45,754 nt of DNA, from assembly GCA_035499655.1 (NCBI GenBank), contig DATJYL010000075.1, forward strand, positions 1-45,754, in the 5' to 3' direction. Below, piece after piece: positions 34,678 through 43,454 of the stretch. The stretch is from Pirellulales bacterium. Lineage in GTDB: Bacteria; Planctomycetota; Planctomycetia; Pirellulales; JADZDJ01. Numbering within the stretch: position 1 is the first letter of the stretch; each line of letters opens with the position of its first letter. Below the pieces are notes generated by a model, which was not told the DNA's origin, did not search any database, and saw only the letters and a list, made by a program, of their open reading frames with translations. The position numbers and the translations under genes are program-made.

Positions 34678-36015
34678 CTAGTTGCTGCGACTCATCACGA
34701 TTCTTTCAGCCCGCGGCAAAATGCACAGCAACCAGGTCACACCCAGCGCGCCGACGCCCGCGGCAATTCCAAATGCCCATTGCGGCTGGCCACGTTGCAA
34801 CAACGCCCCGACGTACAAACTGGAAATCATATCTCCCACGGCGTTAGCGCTAGCCAATATGCCCAATCCTAGGCTGCGGACATCGCGTGGCAGCAGATCG
34901 GCCACGACAGCCTTTTCCAGCGTCTCTTCCATGGCAATGTACGTGCCCGAAAGCACGAAAATCAGCGCCAGCCAGCCGATCGAGCTGCTCTCAATGGCCA
35001 ACAGTGAATTCGTCGCCACTCCCAATGCGTAGCCGCCAATTAACAGCGGCAGCTTGGCTCGGCGATCACCCAAATGACCAACGGGATAAGCCGCCATGGC
35101 ACTCACGGCATTGTGCATGGCATACAGCAGCATTGGCAGCGCGGCAAAATGCACGATGGCAACGCCCCCTGCTGCAGTGTTGCCGGAAGCCGCGACGGCT
35201 GACGACATTCCCCCATTACCCAGCGCTAATGCCGCCAGCCATACCAGGAACGTACGAGAAAAATCGCCAATTCCAAATACCAGCACGCCGAACAAAATCA
35301 ACCAAAACATCCGCGGAAACTTTTGCCACGCCCCGGTTTTCCATCCGGCCGAGTGATGAGCATCTCCGCCGGGTTCTTCTTTCGAAATGTCCCCTTCCCG
35401 CATCTCTGCCTCTGTTTCTGGTTCAGCATCGCCACGTTCCCGCGCTATAAAAAAAATCGATGCCGCCGCTAACAATCCCGGCACAATGCCCCATTTTATA
35501 ATCGTCGCCGGATCCACGCGCCACCAAATCATGGCGGCCGCTAATAGCGGTCCGACCATTGCCCCCAGCATGTCTCCGGCACGCTCCAAGCCAAAAGCCC
35601 GGCCGTAGTGGGTTTTCTCCACGGCATCGGCCAGTAAAAAGTCACGCAGCGGAGAGCGGTACCCGCGCCCCGCCCAAGCGACCGTGCGCAACGTCACCAT
35701 GGCCGTCAGCGTTTTCGCGAAGCCAATGGCGGCCGTGCAAACCGTCGTGATCAGGTACCCCAAAGCTGCCCACGGCTTTTTGTGCTGCACGTAATGCCCC
35801 AGTACGCCCCCGCCCAACTTGGAAATGCTGACCAGAAAATCGGCCAATCCCTCAATCAGCCCCAGCGCCAGGGGTCCCATCCCCACTGCTTTGATGAAGT
35901 CGGGCAACACAGCGGTGGCCATCTCGTGGCTGACATCGGAAAAAAAAGTCGCCACGACGATGCCCCATACCGTGCGGTTCAGCCAGCGACGGGTCATTGC
36001 GGTTTTTGGCGACAT
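34678..36015 (-). CDS. MFS transporter
   Basis: A 445-residue major facilitator with about 12 helices. It begins with TVWGIVVATFFSDVSHEMATAVLPDF, where the Asp-Val-Ser-His-Glu in helix 1 marks a drug/unknown-substrate MFS group. The loop after helix 4 holds AWAGRGYRSPLRDFLLADAV, a variant with the conserved Arg and Asp residues. The central cytoplasmic loop (about 193-225) is charged and His/Glu-rich. A second motif-A-like loop, GHLGDRRAKLPLL, is present in the C-terminal half. The gene is divergent from the methyltransferase across 64 bp and converges with the hypothetical gene. Its substrate is unknown. Confidence 0.85.
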   Translation of the reverse strand: MSPKTAMTRRWLNRTVWGIVVATFFSDVSHEMATAVLPDFIKAVGMGPLALGLIEGLADFLVSISKLGGGVLGHYVQHKKPWAALGYLITTVCTAAIGFAKTLTAMVTLRTVAWAGRGYRSPLRDFLLADAVEKTHYGRAFGLERAGDMLGAMVGPLLAAAMIWWRVDPATIIKWGIVPGLLAAASIFFIARERGDAEPETEAEMREGDISKEEPGGDAHHSAGWKTGAWQKFPRMFWLILFGVLVFGIGDFSRTFLVWLAALALGNGGMSSAVAASGNTAAGGVAIVHFAALPMLLYAMHNAVSAMAAYPVGHLGDRRAKLPLLIGGYALGVATNSLLAIESSSIGWLALIFVLSGTYIAMEETLEKAVVADLLPRDVRSLGLGILASANAVGDMISSLYVGALLQRGQPQWAFGIAAGVGALGVTWLLCILPRAERIVMSRSN

Positions 36016-36079
36016 CGGCTATAGAATGCTGCTTCCTGTGTCGCGTTGATTGTATCTCGATGTGGTTGAAGTGCCATCC

Positions 36080-36952
36080 ATGAAAAAAAGTGATTTGTTG
36101 TGTACCTCATGGTACGACTATCCCGAATGGTTTGAGATCGGCTTTGATAACGAAACAAAAAAAGAAGCCGATTTTTTTGAGAAAGCTTTTAAGCGTTGGT
36201 GTAAATTTCCTGTCCGGCGGGTACTGGAGCCGGCCTGCGGCAGCGGCCGCCTCGTGGTGGAAATGGCGCGGCGCGGTTTCGACGTGACTGGGTTCGATTT
36301 GAGCCAACCGTCGCTGGATTATTTGAGCCGGAAACTAAGGCAGCGCCACCTCAAAGCGACTGTGCTCAATGCTGACATGACGAAATTTCGCTTTGCGAAG
36401 CGATTCGACGGCGCCTTTTGCACGTTCAATAGCTTTCGGATTCTTACCACCGAAGCAGCCGCCCGCAGTCATTTACAAAGCGTGGCGGCGGCGTTGCGTC
36501 CGGGCGGTTTATTTTTTCTGGGCCTGCACCTCGCCCCGCCCGATGCAGAGCCGCTGGGCATGGAACGTTGGGTGGGCCAGCGCGGCCGGACCCATGTTAC
36601 CACGACGCTACGGGTGGTCGATTCCAAACCCAAGCAACGCGTGGAGCGGCTGCGAATTAATCTGCTGGTGCGTCAGTTTAGCGGCAACGGCCACGCTCAT
36701 GTGAAGAGCAACGGTAAATCTACGGCCCGAAAGAAGGATGTCGGCAAGCGAAACAGTCGCCTGGCTACGATCACAAGGCTCCGCGACGAATTCGACTACC
36801 GTCTATACACGGCGGCGCAAATTCTCAAGCTGTTCAAAAGCGTCCCGCAGTTCGAATTGGTCGAAGTTTTCGACTTCTGGTATGAAATGGACGAACCGCA
36901 GAAGCTCGATAACGATGCTTGCGACTCACTCTTCGTGCTAAGGCGCGTTTAG
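36080..36952 (+). CDS. SAM-dependent methyltransferase (class I)
   Basis: A 290-residue methyltransferase from the ATG at 36080; a TTG at 36050 would add ten residues without family support. The Rossmann-type fold is recognisable: motif I VLEPACGSGRLVVEMARRG, motif II acidic residue in DVTGFDLSQPSLDYL, motif III-like NADMTKF, then FDGAFCTFNSFRIL and LRPGGLFFLGLHL. A Lys/Arg-rich insertion lies at about residues 205-240. The N-terminus (WYDYPEWFEIGFD) resembles a family of small-molecule methyltransferases. The target is unknown. It is divergent from the MFS gene, and a non-coding stretch of several hundred bases follows. Confidence 0.9.
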   Translation: MKKSDLLCTSWYDYPEWFEIGFDNETKKEADFFEKAFKRWCKFPVRRVLEPACGSGRLVVEMARRGFDVTGFDLSQPSLDYLSRKLRQRHLKATVLNADMTKFRFAKRFDGAFCTFNSFRILTTEAAARSHLQSVAAALRPGGLFFLGLHLAPPDAEPLGMERWVGQRGRTHVTTTLRVVDSKPKQRVERLRINLLVRQFSGNGHAHVKSNGKSTARKKDVGKRNSRLATITRLRDEFDYRLYTAAQILKLFKSVPQFELVEVFDFWYEMDEPQKLDNDACDSLFVLRRV

Positions 36953-37101
36953 GGTCGACCGAGCACACGTGCAAAATTCGATGCGCGGCAGGCAATTTTC
37001 GTCAGCGTATTGCCGATTGCCCGGCGGACTTTGACATGAGATTTCATGATTGTGTAGGCGAAACTGCCGCTTCGTCTGAGACCCGCGTAGGAATTTTGGG
37101 C

Positions 37102-37332
37102 CTACTTCGTTTTCTGCGCGTGACATCGCGCATGGTGGGCATCTATCAAAGCTTGGCATTGTGCGATGGCGGTTGCCTGATTCGGGCCGAAGCAGGTTGG
37201 GTTGTGTTGGTCCCCACACGTCTGGCACTCCCAAAAGACAAGGTATCCGGCAGGGCTGCGGTAGATACTGATTACATAATTGATGCTGTCCCGTGCAACG
37301 ACACGGGAATTAACAAAATTGACATCAGACAC
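37102..37332 (-). CDS. Possible small Cys-rich protein
   Basis: A 76-residue open frame starting with GTG inside the 608-bp gap between the methyltransferase and pstS. It has a plausible folded composition: a beta-strand-like start (INYVISIYRSPAGYLVFW), a CQTCG knuckle, later single Cys residues, and a helical end with ALIDAHHARCH. The Cys/His pattern (CxxC...C...HHxxCH) suggests metal binding. There is no convincing ribosome site and I do not recognise the family. Overlapping frames on both strands are less protein-like. The rest of the gap shows nothing else except the Pho-box-like repeat near its right end. Confidence 0.45.
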   Translation of the reverse strand: MSDVNFVNSRVVARDSINYVISIYRSPAGYLVFWECQTCGDQHNPTCFGPNQATAIAQCQALIDAHHARCHAQKTK

Positions 37333-37468
37333 AACGCACCCATTCGGCGTAGATTAAGGGCATCTTCAGCTTACAGCCGGCGGTAACAAAAGCCAATGGA
37401 ATTGGGCCCAAAGGGGAGCGCTCTAAAAGCAGTAACTTTCTAATCTTACGGAACTTTTTGACGCGGTG

Positions 37469-37490
37469 CTAACAATTTCCTAACAATTTC
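37469..37490 (+). promoter_or_regulatory. Pho-box-like direct repeat upstream of pstS
   Basis: CTAACAATTTC occurs twice in tandem (37469-37479 and 37480-37490), an exact 11-bp period as in PhoB/PhoP operators, where TTAACA or CTGTCA elements recur every 11 bp. A degenerate third unit, TTGACGCGGTG, precedes it (37458-37468) in the same phase. It lies 71 bp before the pstS start, where phosphate-starvation control is expected. Confidence 0.65.
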
Positions 37491-37560
37491 CCGGTAGATT
37501 GGCGGTACTTGTCAAAACGGCGGACGTGTCGCTTGAAATATCTTCCCTCAGGGCCGATCG

Positions 37561-38718
37561 ATGAAAATTCGATTTTCCTGCACGATCGCACTTTCGCTGG
37601 GCGCGGCTGTTTGGCTGGCGAGAGCGGTTTGCGTTGCTCAATCTTCGGTTCAACCGATCAGCGCGGCGGTGCAAACAACAGATAGGACGTCGCCAGCCTC
37701 AGGGGCAGCGTCCATGACGCTCGGAGCAGTACAGGTTGACTCCCATCTGCCGGCGTATCAGCAGCAAAGCGGCGAAGTGTCCGGCGATATCAAAGCCATT
37801 GGTTCCGACACGATGATTAACCTGATGCTGCTGTGGAGCGACGGCTTCAAGCATTACTATCCCGATGTCAAAGCGGAGGTGGAAGGCAAAGGCTCGTCGA
37901 CCGCCCCGCCGGCGTTAATCAACGGGATGGCCAACTTCGGTCCGATGAGCCGCGATTGGAAAGCGTCGGAAATTGACGACTTCGAAAAAAAATTCGGCTA
38001 CAAGCCGACGTCGCTGGTCACCAGCATCGACATGCTGGCCGTGTACGTGAACAAAGATTGCCCATTAGATAGCCTCACGCTGGAGCAGCTGGACGCCATT
38101 TTTTCCGCCACGCGCAAGGGTGGATACGGGAAGGACCTTGTCCGATGGGGTGATTTGGGGTTGAAAGGGGAGTGGGCCGATAAACCCATCAGCCTGTATG
38201 GACGCAACTCTGCCAGCGGGACATATCAATACTTCAAGGAGCATGCCCTGTTCGGTGGCGACTTCAAACCGAAGGTGGCGGAGCAGCCGGGCAGTTCGGC
38301 GGTGGTGAATAGCATTGCCAACGACCGTTACGGCATTGGTTACAGTGGCATCGGTTATAAAACGCCAAACGTGAAGGCCCTGGCGCTGGATAGCGGCAAG
38401 GGCTTGGTTCCGGCACTGCCGGAAAACGCCTACAACGGCAAATATCCGATGACCCGCCCGTTGTGGTTGAGCATCAATTACACGCCGGGCAGCCCGTTAG
38501 ATCCGCTGCGCCGTGAATTTATTTTGTATGTGTTTAGCCAGCAGGGTCAGCGCGACGTGATTAAAGACGGCAACCTGCCGGTCACCGCCGCCATGGCAGA
38601 AAAGCAGTTGGCCAAAGTCGGCATGGGTGCGAAAGCGAAAACATCGGCTGCGGGAACGGGCAGCCAAGCGATCGGTGTGCATGTCGAAGCTGTGCATGCC
38701 GAAAAGACGCCGGAATGA
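37561..38718 (+). CDS. pstS: Phosphate-binding protein PstS
   Basis: A 385-residue periplasmic phosphate receptor of the high-affinity Pst importer. An N-terminal signal peptide (core TIALSLGAAVWLARAVCVAQ) precedes a low-complexity Ser/Thr/Ala segment to about residue 75. The binding fold follows: IKAIGSDTMINLMLLWSDGF with the phosphate-binding Ser-Asp-Thr, the loop GKGSSTAPPALINGMANFG, GRNSASGTYQYF and GIGYSGIGYKTPNVKAL. The C-terminal tail (about 350-385) is Ala/Gly/Glu-rich and lies beyond the fold. It is the first gene of pstSCAB-phoU and is preceded by a Pho-box-like repeat. Identification is firm. Confidence 0.95.
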   Translation: MKIRFSCTIALSLGAAVWLARAVCVAQSSVQPISAAVQTTDRTSPASGAASMTLGAVQVDSHLPAYQQQSGEVSGDIKAIGSDTMINLMLLWSDGFKHYYPDVKAEVEGKGSSTAPPALINGMANFGPMSRDWKASEIDDFEKKFGYKPTSLVTSIDMLAVYVNKDCPLDSLTLEQLDAIFSATRKGGYGKDLVRWGDLGLKGEWADKPISLYGRNSASGTYQYFKEHALFGGDFKPKVAEQPGSSAVVNSIANDRYGIGYSGIGYKTPNVKALALDSGKGLVPALPENAYNGKYPMTRPLWLSINYTPGSPLDPLRREFILYVFSQQGQRDVIKDGNLPVTAAMAEKQLAKVGMGAKAKTSAAGTGSQAIGVHVEAVHAEKTPE

Positions 38719-38750
38719 ACGACGAAATCCACTGACCCCCGTGCCAGCGA

Positions 38751-41435
38751 ATGTCCAAACAATTCTCTTTCACCGGCCGCCGACGCCGACGCACCACTCG
38801 CTGGACGGTGACGCTGAGTAATTCGCTGGCGCATTTCGTGATTGCCGTCGGCGGGATTGGCACGATTGTGGCCGTTTCGCTAGTGTGCGTGTTTTTAGTG
38901 TGGGTGGTGGTGCCGCTATTTCTGCCTGCCTCGGTGGGGAAGGGAGTGGACATTAGGGTTCAGGGTTCAGGGTTTGGGAGAGAGGGCGCAGGAGGCGGGA
39001 CGCAGAGCGCAGGTGAAAAAGCGCAGGGGGCAAATGGCAACCAGACGCCACTGGCTTTGGGTGCCGACGATTACTGGTTAATGGGTTGGGAAATCGCGCG
39101 CGATGGAAGCGTGCGCGTGTTTCGGCTGGATAATGGGCAAACCCTGGAACAACTAACGCCGGAGCAAACTTCGTTGGCAGGCGTATCGTCGGCGTCAGTA
39201 GCCATCGATGGCCAATCCGCCGCCTTTGGCTTTTCCGATGGCCAAGTGCGGCTGGGGGAAATCCAGTTCGATTATCAAATTGTGCCGCCCGAGGAATTGC
39301 CGGCCGCCGCCCAAAAACTTGCGCCAGGAGAGGTTGCGCAGCTCGAAGGCGGCGCCCTGATTGCGCGGACGGAACAAGGGGATTTTCGCCGGCAAAAATT
39401 CGAGCTGAAATTACAGCCGCCGCTGGAGGCAGCCATGGCGGCCATCGTACGGCTGGATCACGTCACCACTGATTCCGGAACCCGCTTTTGTACTCTTTCG
39501 GCCGATGGCAAGCTGCGGATGAATTTGCTGAGCGTCACGCACAATAACATCACCGATGAAGATCAAACCGAGCTCACCGGCGCCGAATTGCCGCTGCCGA
39601 AAAACGCCTCGACGCTCCCCGATTATGTGCTCGTTTCCGACCGGGGTGACGGCGTTTATGTCGCCTGGCGCGATGGCCGGCTATTGCGGTTTTCCACCCG
39701 CAATGTGCAACAGCCGCTGCTGGAAGAAGATATCGACTTGGTGCCCGAAGCGGGCCACTCGCTAACGGCGTTGTCGTGGTTGCTGGGCCGCGAAACACTA
39801 GTGGCCGGCGATACGCTGGGCCGTGTGCGAGCCTGGTTTACCAAAGAAACCGGGGAATTCGGCCGCATTTCCGACGACGTGATTCCGCCCGATCATCATG
39901 TGCTGGTCGCCGCGCACGAATTTACGGCCCAGGGGCACGCGGTCAGTTCGATGGCCGCCTCGCCCCGTTCGCGTCTGGTGGCCGTGGGCTTTGACGATGG
40001 GCAAGTGAAGCTTTTGTATGTGGCGGCACAACGCACCCTGGCGGTGCTACAGTGCCCTCAGCCCACCACCGTGATCGGGTTGGCGATTGCACCCAAGGGA
40101 AATTGCTTGTTGGCGGCCACGGCCAGCAGAATTATGCGTTGGAATTTTGACGCCCGACATCCGGAAGCGACGTTGGGGATGTTGTTTTTGCCGGTGTGGT
40201 ACGAAGGCCGATCGCAGCCGGAACACGCTTGGGAAAGTACTGGCAGCAGCGACGCCTCGGAAGCCAAGTTCGGCTTAATGCCGCTGGTGTTTGGCACGCT
40301 GAAAGCCACGATCTACACAATGTTGTTCGGAGCGCCGTTGGCGCTATTGGCGGCGATTTATTCCAGCGAGTTTTTGCATCCGCGGCTGAAAGCACGCATT
40401 AAACCGACCATCGAAATGATGGCCAGCCTGCCCAGCGTAGTGCTGGGCTTTTTGGCCGGGCTGGTTGTCGCGCCGTTTGTCGAATCGGTGGTGTCGCAAA
40501 CGCTGACGTGCCTGTTCACGGTGCCCCTTAGTTTTCTAGTCGGGGCGTATCTGTGGCAATTACTACCCAGCGATACGGTCGTGCGGCTCTCGCGGTTCCG
40601 TTTGCTGTTCATCATGCTGATGATGCCGCTGGGCATTTTGGCGGGCATTTGGTTAGGCCCACTGGTGGAACAATGGCTGTTCGCCGGGAACATCAAGGAA
40701 TGGCTCGACGGTCAGCGGGGCAGCAGCACCGGGGGTTGGTTGCTGTTGCTGTTGCCGCTTGCCGCGTTATTTACCGCGGTGCTGTCGTCGCAGCAAGTCA
40801 ATCCCTGGCTCCGCCGCCGTGGCGCTCACTGGTCCCGAACGCAGGCGGGTTTGGCCGAACTGTTGAAATTTGTGGCCGGCGTGGCTTTCACCCTTGCCAG
40901 TGCGCTAGTCGTGGCGTGGGCACTGGATGCGCTGAAGCTTGATCCGCGCGGCACCTTGGTCGGCACTTACGTGCAACGAAATGCGCTGGTGGTCGGCTTT
41001 GCGATGGGCTTTGCCATCATCCCGCTGATTTACACCATCGCCGACGATGCCCTTTCCACGGTGCCGGAACATTTGCGATCCGCCTCCCTAGGCGCTGGCG
41101 CCACCCCGTGGCAAACCGCCGTGCGGATTGTCATCCCCACGGCGGCCAGCGGCCTGTTTTCCGCGCTGATGATCGGGCTGGGCCGGGCCGTGGGGGAAAC
41201 GATGATCGTGCTGATGGCGGCTGGTAATACGCCGCTGATGGATTGGAACATTTTCCAGGGGTTCGAAACGCTTTCAATGGCCCTGGCCACCGAGTTGCCG
41301 GAAGCGGCCAAAAACAGCACGCATTATCGAGTGCTGTTTTTGGCGGCGCTGACGTTGTTTGCCTTCACGTTCGTCGTGAATACGGTGGCCGAAATGGTGC
41401 GCCAGCGATTCCGCCGGAGGGCCTATGAGCTCTAG
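38751..41435 (+). CDS. pstC: Phosphate ABC permease PstC with large external beta-rich domain
   Basis: An 894-residue PstC, about three times the length of E. coli PstC. TM1 is at about 27-57. An external region of about 440 residues then runs to about residue 500. It has repeated WD40-like strands, for example IARDGSVRVFRLDNGQTL, QSAAFGFSDGQVRLGEI, RLVAVGFDDGQVKLLYVA and ASRIMRWNFDARHPE. The permease core (about 505-890) starts with LMPLVFGTLKATIYTMLF and carries the coupling loop SASLGAGATPWQTAVRIVIP. Long PstC forms are known from some Gram-negative groups. Within the first external residues an AGGGTTC heptamer repeat is embedded. It overlaps pstA by 11 bp and lies 32 bp after pstS. Confidence 0.93.
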   Translation: MSKQFSFTGRRRRRTTRWTVTLSNSLAHFVIAVGGIGTIVAVSLVCVFLVWVVVPLFLPASVGKGVDIRVQGSGFGREGAGGGTQSAGEKAQGANGNQTPLALGADDYWLMGWEIARDGSVRVFRLDNGQTLEQLTPEQTSLAGVSSASVAIDGQSAAFGFSDGQVRLGEIQFDYQIVPPEELPAAAQKLAPGEVAQLEGGALIARTEQGDFRRQKFELKLQPPLEAAMAAIVRLDHVTTDSGTRFCTLSADGKLRMNLLSVTHNNITDEDQTELTGAELPLPKNASTLPDYVLVSDRGDGVYVAWRDGRLLRFSTRNVQQPLLEEDIDLVPEAGHSLTALSWLLGRETLVAGDTLGRVRAWFTKETGEFGRISDDVIPPDHHVLVAAHEFTAQGHAVSSMAASPRSRLVAVGFDDGQVKLLYVAAQRTLAVLQCPQPTTVIGLAIAPKGNCLLAATASRIMRWNFDARHPEATLGMLFLPVWYEGRSQPEHAWESTGSSDASEAKFGLMPLVFGTLKATIYTMLFGAPLALLAAIYSSEFLHPRLKARIKPTIEMMASLPSVVLGFLAGLVVAPFVESVVSQTLTCLFTVPLSFLVGAYLWQLLPSDTVVRLSRFRLLFIMLMMPLGILAGIWLGPLVEQWLFAGNIKEWLDGQRGSSTGGWLLLLLPLAALFTAVLSSQQVNPWLRRRGAHWSRTQAGLAELLKFVAGVAFTLASALVVAWALDALKLDPRGTLVGTYVQRNALVVGFAMGFAIIPLIYTIADDALSTVPEHLRSASLGAGATPWQTAVRIVIPTAASGLFSALMIGLGRAVGETMIVLMAAGNTPLMDWNIFQGFETLSMALATELPEAAKNSTHYRVLFLAALTLFAFTFVVNTVAEMVRQRFRRRAYEL
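38955..38975. repeat. Three AGGGTTC/T heptamers inside pstC
   Basis: AGGGTTC, AGGGTTC, AGGGTTT occur in tandem (21 bp, in frame), followed by a purine-rich degenerate stretch to about 39045. It encodes a Gly/Gln/Ala-rich linker just after TM1 of PstC. Confidence 0.8.
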
Positions 41436-43398
41436 AGCCATCGTAGCTCGGCCGACACCTCACGCGGCAACCGGACAGGGCAACTCGGGCCCACAGAAGC
41501 CGGTTTCTGCACCAACCGCGGGGGATACACAGCCTACGACTCTTCCGTCGCGGATGTCAGAGGCCGTTCCACCAACAGCTGCCGGTATTCGTCGGCAAAT
41601 CCGCATGCCCAAGCATCGCGTGTCATCGGCCCACACCACGCTTTCGGCCCACGGTGCGCCCCTGGTGTGGCTTACCGGCGGCGCCTTGGCTACGGCCTTG
41701 TTGATGATCATCGGACTGTTGATGCTTGTGCTGTATGAAGGCCTGCAAACTTTTTGGCCTGCTCCGCTGGTGCAGCTTGAAGTCAAGAGCGACGGCGCCG
41801 GCCCGGCTACCACATTGCTGGGCGAGATCAGCCGCTCCGAAACCTTCAAACCCGAGCCGACGTTTTTGGACGATCTGAAGCAGCACGCTCCGGATTTATT
41901 CGCCAAGGCGCAGGCAGAAATGGCTTCCCACGACGGGTTGTTGCGTCGCCAATTGATTTGGACCGGCCGCACCGCCGCTGTCGACTTTGCGGGCAGTCGC
42001 GCGATGTGGGTCAACGATTTTGCCATTCAATCGCAATCGCATCCCGAGTGGGCCATCGTGGTGGAACGTTTCGACGGGGGCCGCAGTTATGGCACGCCCG
42101 CCGAATTGACTGGGGATGGTAAATCGGTCGCGAATGGCCCCGAAGAAGTGTGGAGCAAGTACAACGAACTTCATGGCGAGGTGTTGAGCCGGTGGCGACT
42201 AAGCGTTTCGCTGGATCGGAACGACCGGGGGGCGATCGACCGCAGAGAACGTTCCGCTCGGCTGGCTTTGGTGGGCGCTCAACTCAATCTGAAAGATTTA
42301 CAGCGCGATCATCCCGGCGAAGGCGCGGCCATTCAAAGCGCGACAACGGCGGTCGAGACCAAGCAAAAAACGTACGACAGTGTGGAAGTTCAGGCCGTCG
42401 CCGAGAAAGCCAAAATTACCGACCAAATAAAAGCCTTGGAAGCCGAAAACGCTCGCTACGCACTTCATCTGACCACCGCCGCTGGATCGCCGCTGGAGTT
42501 GCCGCTGGCCGACATCATGCGGGCTTACCCGGCCAATCGTCTGTCGCTGGCGGGCAAGCTTGGCGTTTATGCTTCGCGTTGGTGGGAATTTTTGACGGCC
42601 GATCCGCGCGAATCGAACACCGAAGGAGGCGTGTTTCCGGCCATTTGGGGCACGGTGGCGATGACGCTGATTATGTCGGTCTTGGTTGTGCCGTTTGGCG
42701 TGTTGGCGGCGTTGTATTTGCGCGAATATGCCAAGGCGGGGGCCATTGTCAGCGCCATTCGCATTTCGATCAACAACCTGGCAGGCGTGCCCAGCATTGT
42801 GTTCGGGGTGTTCGGGCTGGGGCTATTCTGTTATGTGATCGGCGCATCGATCGATCAGTTGTTTTTTCGCGCCGCCCTGTCCGAGGGGACGCCCACCTTC
42901 GGCACCGGCGGCATTATGTGGGCATCGTTCACATTGGCCCTGTTGACGCTTCCAGTTGTGATTGTCGCCACCGAAGAGGCTCTGGCGGCGGTCCCCAACT
43001 CGATGCGGGAAGGCTCCTATGCCTGCGGCGGAAGCAAATGGCAAACCATCCGCCGCATTGTGCTTCCCCGGGCGATGCCCGGCATTATGACAGGAATGAT
43101 TTTGGCCATGGCCCGCGGCGCCGGCGAAGTGGCTCCGTTGCTGTTGGTGGGAGTGAAAGATTTATCCCCCTCGTTGCCGGTCGACGGCGTGTTTCCGTAC
43201 GTGCATCCGGAGCGGAGTTTCATGCACCTGGCGTATCAGATTTACATCGTCGGCTTCAAAAGCCCGAATGCCGAGACTGCCAAACCAATGGTCTTCACAA
43301 CCACGTTATTGCTGATTGTGATGGTAGCCATGCTGAGCATCACCGCAGTATACTTGCGTTCCAAGTTGCGCAAGCGTTTTGTGCTCACGCAGTTTTAG
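41425..43398 (+). CDS. pstA: Phosphate ABC permease PstA with external coiled-coil region
   Basis: A 657-residue PstA, more than twice the usual length. The ATG at 41425 overlaps the pstC stop (ATGAGCTCTAG), which implies translational coupling. A disordered Pro/Thr/Ala-rich cytoplasmic part (1-70) is followed by TM1 (about 80-108). An external region of about 290 residues comes next, including a long charged helical stretch at about 255-350 (RRERSARLALVGAQLNLKDL, TDQIKALEAENARYALHL) likely to form a coiled coil. The permease core begins near 400 (FPAIWGTVAMTLIMSVLVVP) and contains the ATPase-coupling loop SYACGGSKWQTIRRIVLPRA. Together with the enlarged PstC, it suggests a large periplasmic assembly above the importer (inference). 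Confidence 0.93.
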   Translation: MSSRAIVARPTPHAATGQGNSGPQKPVSAPTAGDTQPTTLPSRMSEAVPPTAAGIRRQIRMPKHRVSSAHTTLSAHGAPLVWLTGGALATALLMIIGLLMLVLYEGLQTFWPAPLVQLEVKSDGAGPATTLLGEISRSETFKPEPTFLDDLKQHAPDLFAKAQAEMASHDGLLRRQLIWTGRTAAVDFAGSRAMWVNDFAIQSQSHPEWAIVVERFDGGRSYGTPAELTGDGKSVANGPEEVWSKYNELHGEVLSRWRLSVSLDRNDRGAIDRRERSARLALVGAQLNLKDLQRDHPGEGAAIQSATTAVETKQKTYDSVEVQAVAEKAKITDQIKALEAENARYALHLTTAAGSPLELPLADIMRAYPANRLSLAGKLGVYASRWWEFLTADPRESNTEGGVFPAIWGTVAMTLIMSVLVVPFGVLAALYLREYAKAGAIVSAIRISINNLAGVPSIVFGVFGLGLFCYVIGASIDQLFFRAALSEGTPTFGTGGIMWASFTLALLTLPVVIVATEEALAAVPNSMREGSYACGGSKWQTIRRIVLPRAMPGIMTGMILAMARGAGEVAPLLLVGVKDLSPSLPVDGVFPYVHPERSFMHLAYQIYIVGFKSPNAETAKPMVFTTTLLLIVMVAMLSITAVYLRSKLRKRFVLTQF

Positions 43399-43454
43399 AG
43401 TTGCATATCGCATGAGTTGAGTTTCCAACGATTTTCACCCCGGTTGAGGAATTC

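Noticed and set aside
34664-34687. Hairpin CAGCAAC/GTTGCTG as a strong terminator
   Set aside because: The stem is only 7 bp with a 10-nt loop and has no T-run on either strand. It is mentioned only as a weak possibility.
36919-37386. Open frame of 155 codons on the plus strand after the methyltransferase
   Set aside because: It begins inside the methyltransferase gene, has no recognisable features, and overlaps the more protein-like minus-strand frame at 37102-37332.
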